From Peptoniphilus gorbachii (GTDB taxonomy: Bacteria; Bacillota; Clostridia; Tissierellales; Peptoniphilaceae), in contig NZ_JAFBDH010000004.1 of the NCBI RefSeq assembly GCF_016908115.1, positions 62,001-126,000 of the forward strand: a stretch of DNA of 64,000 nt. The letters run 5' to 3'. Positions 63,615-64,000 of this stretch are shown piece by piece. Each line of letters begins with the position of its first letter. The stretch's first letter is position 1. A program made the translations under genes and the position numbers. The notes beneath the pieces are model-generated. The model saw only the letters and a program-made list of their open reading frames with translations. It made no database searches and was not told the DNA's origin.

Positions 63615-64000
63615 TTACTTACCTGTCTTACCAACTTTACGTCTTACATGTTCATCAGTGTATCTAATACCTTTACCTTTATAAGGTTCAGGTTCTCTGA
63701 AGCTTCTAATGTAAGCAGCATAAGCGCCAACTTGTTGTTTGTCATTACCCTTTACAATAATTGAGTTAGGAGCAGGAACTTCAACTTCAATACCTTCTGG
63801 ATCTTCAAGATCTAGAGGATGTGAAAATCCTAAGTTAAGAGAAAGAGTTTTTCCCTTCTTAGCAGCTCTGTATCCAGTTCCGATTATTTCAAGAGATTTT
63901 GAATAACCTTCTGTAACGCCAATTATCATATTGTAGATTAGAGTTCTAGTTAAACCGTGAAGTGCCTTAATTTTTTTAATCTCATTTGGTCTTTCTACAG
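63615..64000 (-). CDS. rplF: 50S ribosomal protein L6, C-terminal part (5' end outside window)
   Basis: The frame stays open to the window edge. Visible: [48 protein letters not shown] and the C-terminal [19 protein letters not shown], all typical of L6. The ATG at 63929 is internal, not the start. The remaining spc genes must lie beyond 64000. Confidence 0.97.
   Translation of the reverse strand, partial: VERPNEIKKIKALHGLTRTLIYNMIIGVTEGYSKSLEIIGTGYRAAKKGKTLSLNLGFSHPLDLEDPEGIEVEVPAPNSIIVKGNDKQQVGAYAAYIRSFREPEPYKGKGIRYTDEHVRRKVGKTGK

Overview
The window looks like chromosomal core sequence from a low-GC, Gram-positive-type anaerobe. Coding regions are AT-rich, ribosome binding sites are strong GGAGG/AGGTG types, and neighbouring genes are packed with 1-30 bp overlaps. 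A DUF4364 gene, a KOW-domain gene between adk and infA, WalR-type and Pho-type 11-bp repeats, a CIRCE operator and a tryptophanase/Na+-symporter pair together suggest a Tissierellia/Peptoniphilaceae-like anaerobic coccus. That placement is an inference, not a match to a named strain. I see no prophage, insertion sequence, CRISPR array, rRNA or tRNA.

Layout. 1-5.2 kb (+): end of lysC, then asd, hom and a fused thrC-thrB gene, i.e. aspartate to threonine. 5.3-10.3 kb: an ECF S-component, a purine-salvage/stress operon on the minus strand (hpt, CPBP protease, sirtuin, methyltransferase, hslO) and a divergent DUF4364 regulator. 10.4-15.1 kb (-): a MacB/FtsX-type ABC exporter next to a two-component system with almost no extracellular sensor. 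15.3-17.7 kb (-): a metal P1B-ATPase with a DUF6110-like partner. 17.9-24.4 kb (-): the phosphate regulon pstSCAB-phoU-phoP-phoR behind a Pho-box promoter. 24.6-26.9 kb: a copper-amine-oxidase-like surface protein and an orphan GcvT-like protein. 27.1-30.6 kb (-): nadA-nadB-nadC-niaR with a palindromic operator. 30.8-35.5 kb (-): an ABC exporter whose permease carries a coiled coil of about 540 residues. 36.1-42.6 kb (-): coiled-coil protein, hydrolase, membrane-anchored murF, ddl, rnr, smpB. 42.7-48.6 kb: glutaredoxin, a membrane protein, a 3D/G5 cell-wall protein behind WalR-type boxes, and the operon rnhA, dCMP deaminase, mscL, patatin, Nudix. 48.6-52.9 kb (+): class I aldolase, then tryptophanase and its transporter. 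52.9-56.6 kb (-): gloB-like hydrolase, a 1-kb gene-free stretch with three structured repeats, groEL/groES. 56.7-64 kb (-): ogt and the spc/alpha ribosomal operon from rplF (cut by the window edge) to rplQ.

The most notable signals are non-coding. First, the tnaA leader holds two tandem copies of a 50-60 nt structured RNA. Their stems differ by compensating changes, their loops are conserved, and the 3' strand of the second copy can pair perfectly (one G-U) with the tnaA Shine-Dalgarno region. This resembles a translational riboswitch or protein-binding leader that I cannot assign to a known class. Second, downstream of groEL lie three diverged copies of a ~165-245 bp unit, each with a 5' hairpin, a middle hairpin and a terminator-like hairpin with compensating stem changes: a candidate tandem small-RNA family. 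Also notable are the ThrC-ThrB fusion, the MurF-like ligase with a transmembrane N-terminus, the coiled-coil ABC permease, and inferred regulons for phosphate (Pho box), NAD (NiaR), cell wall (WalR) and heat shock (CIRCE).
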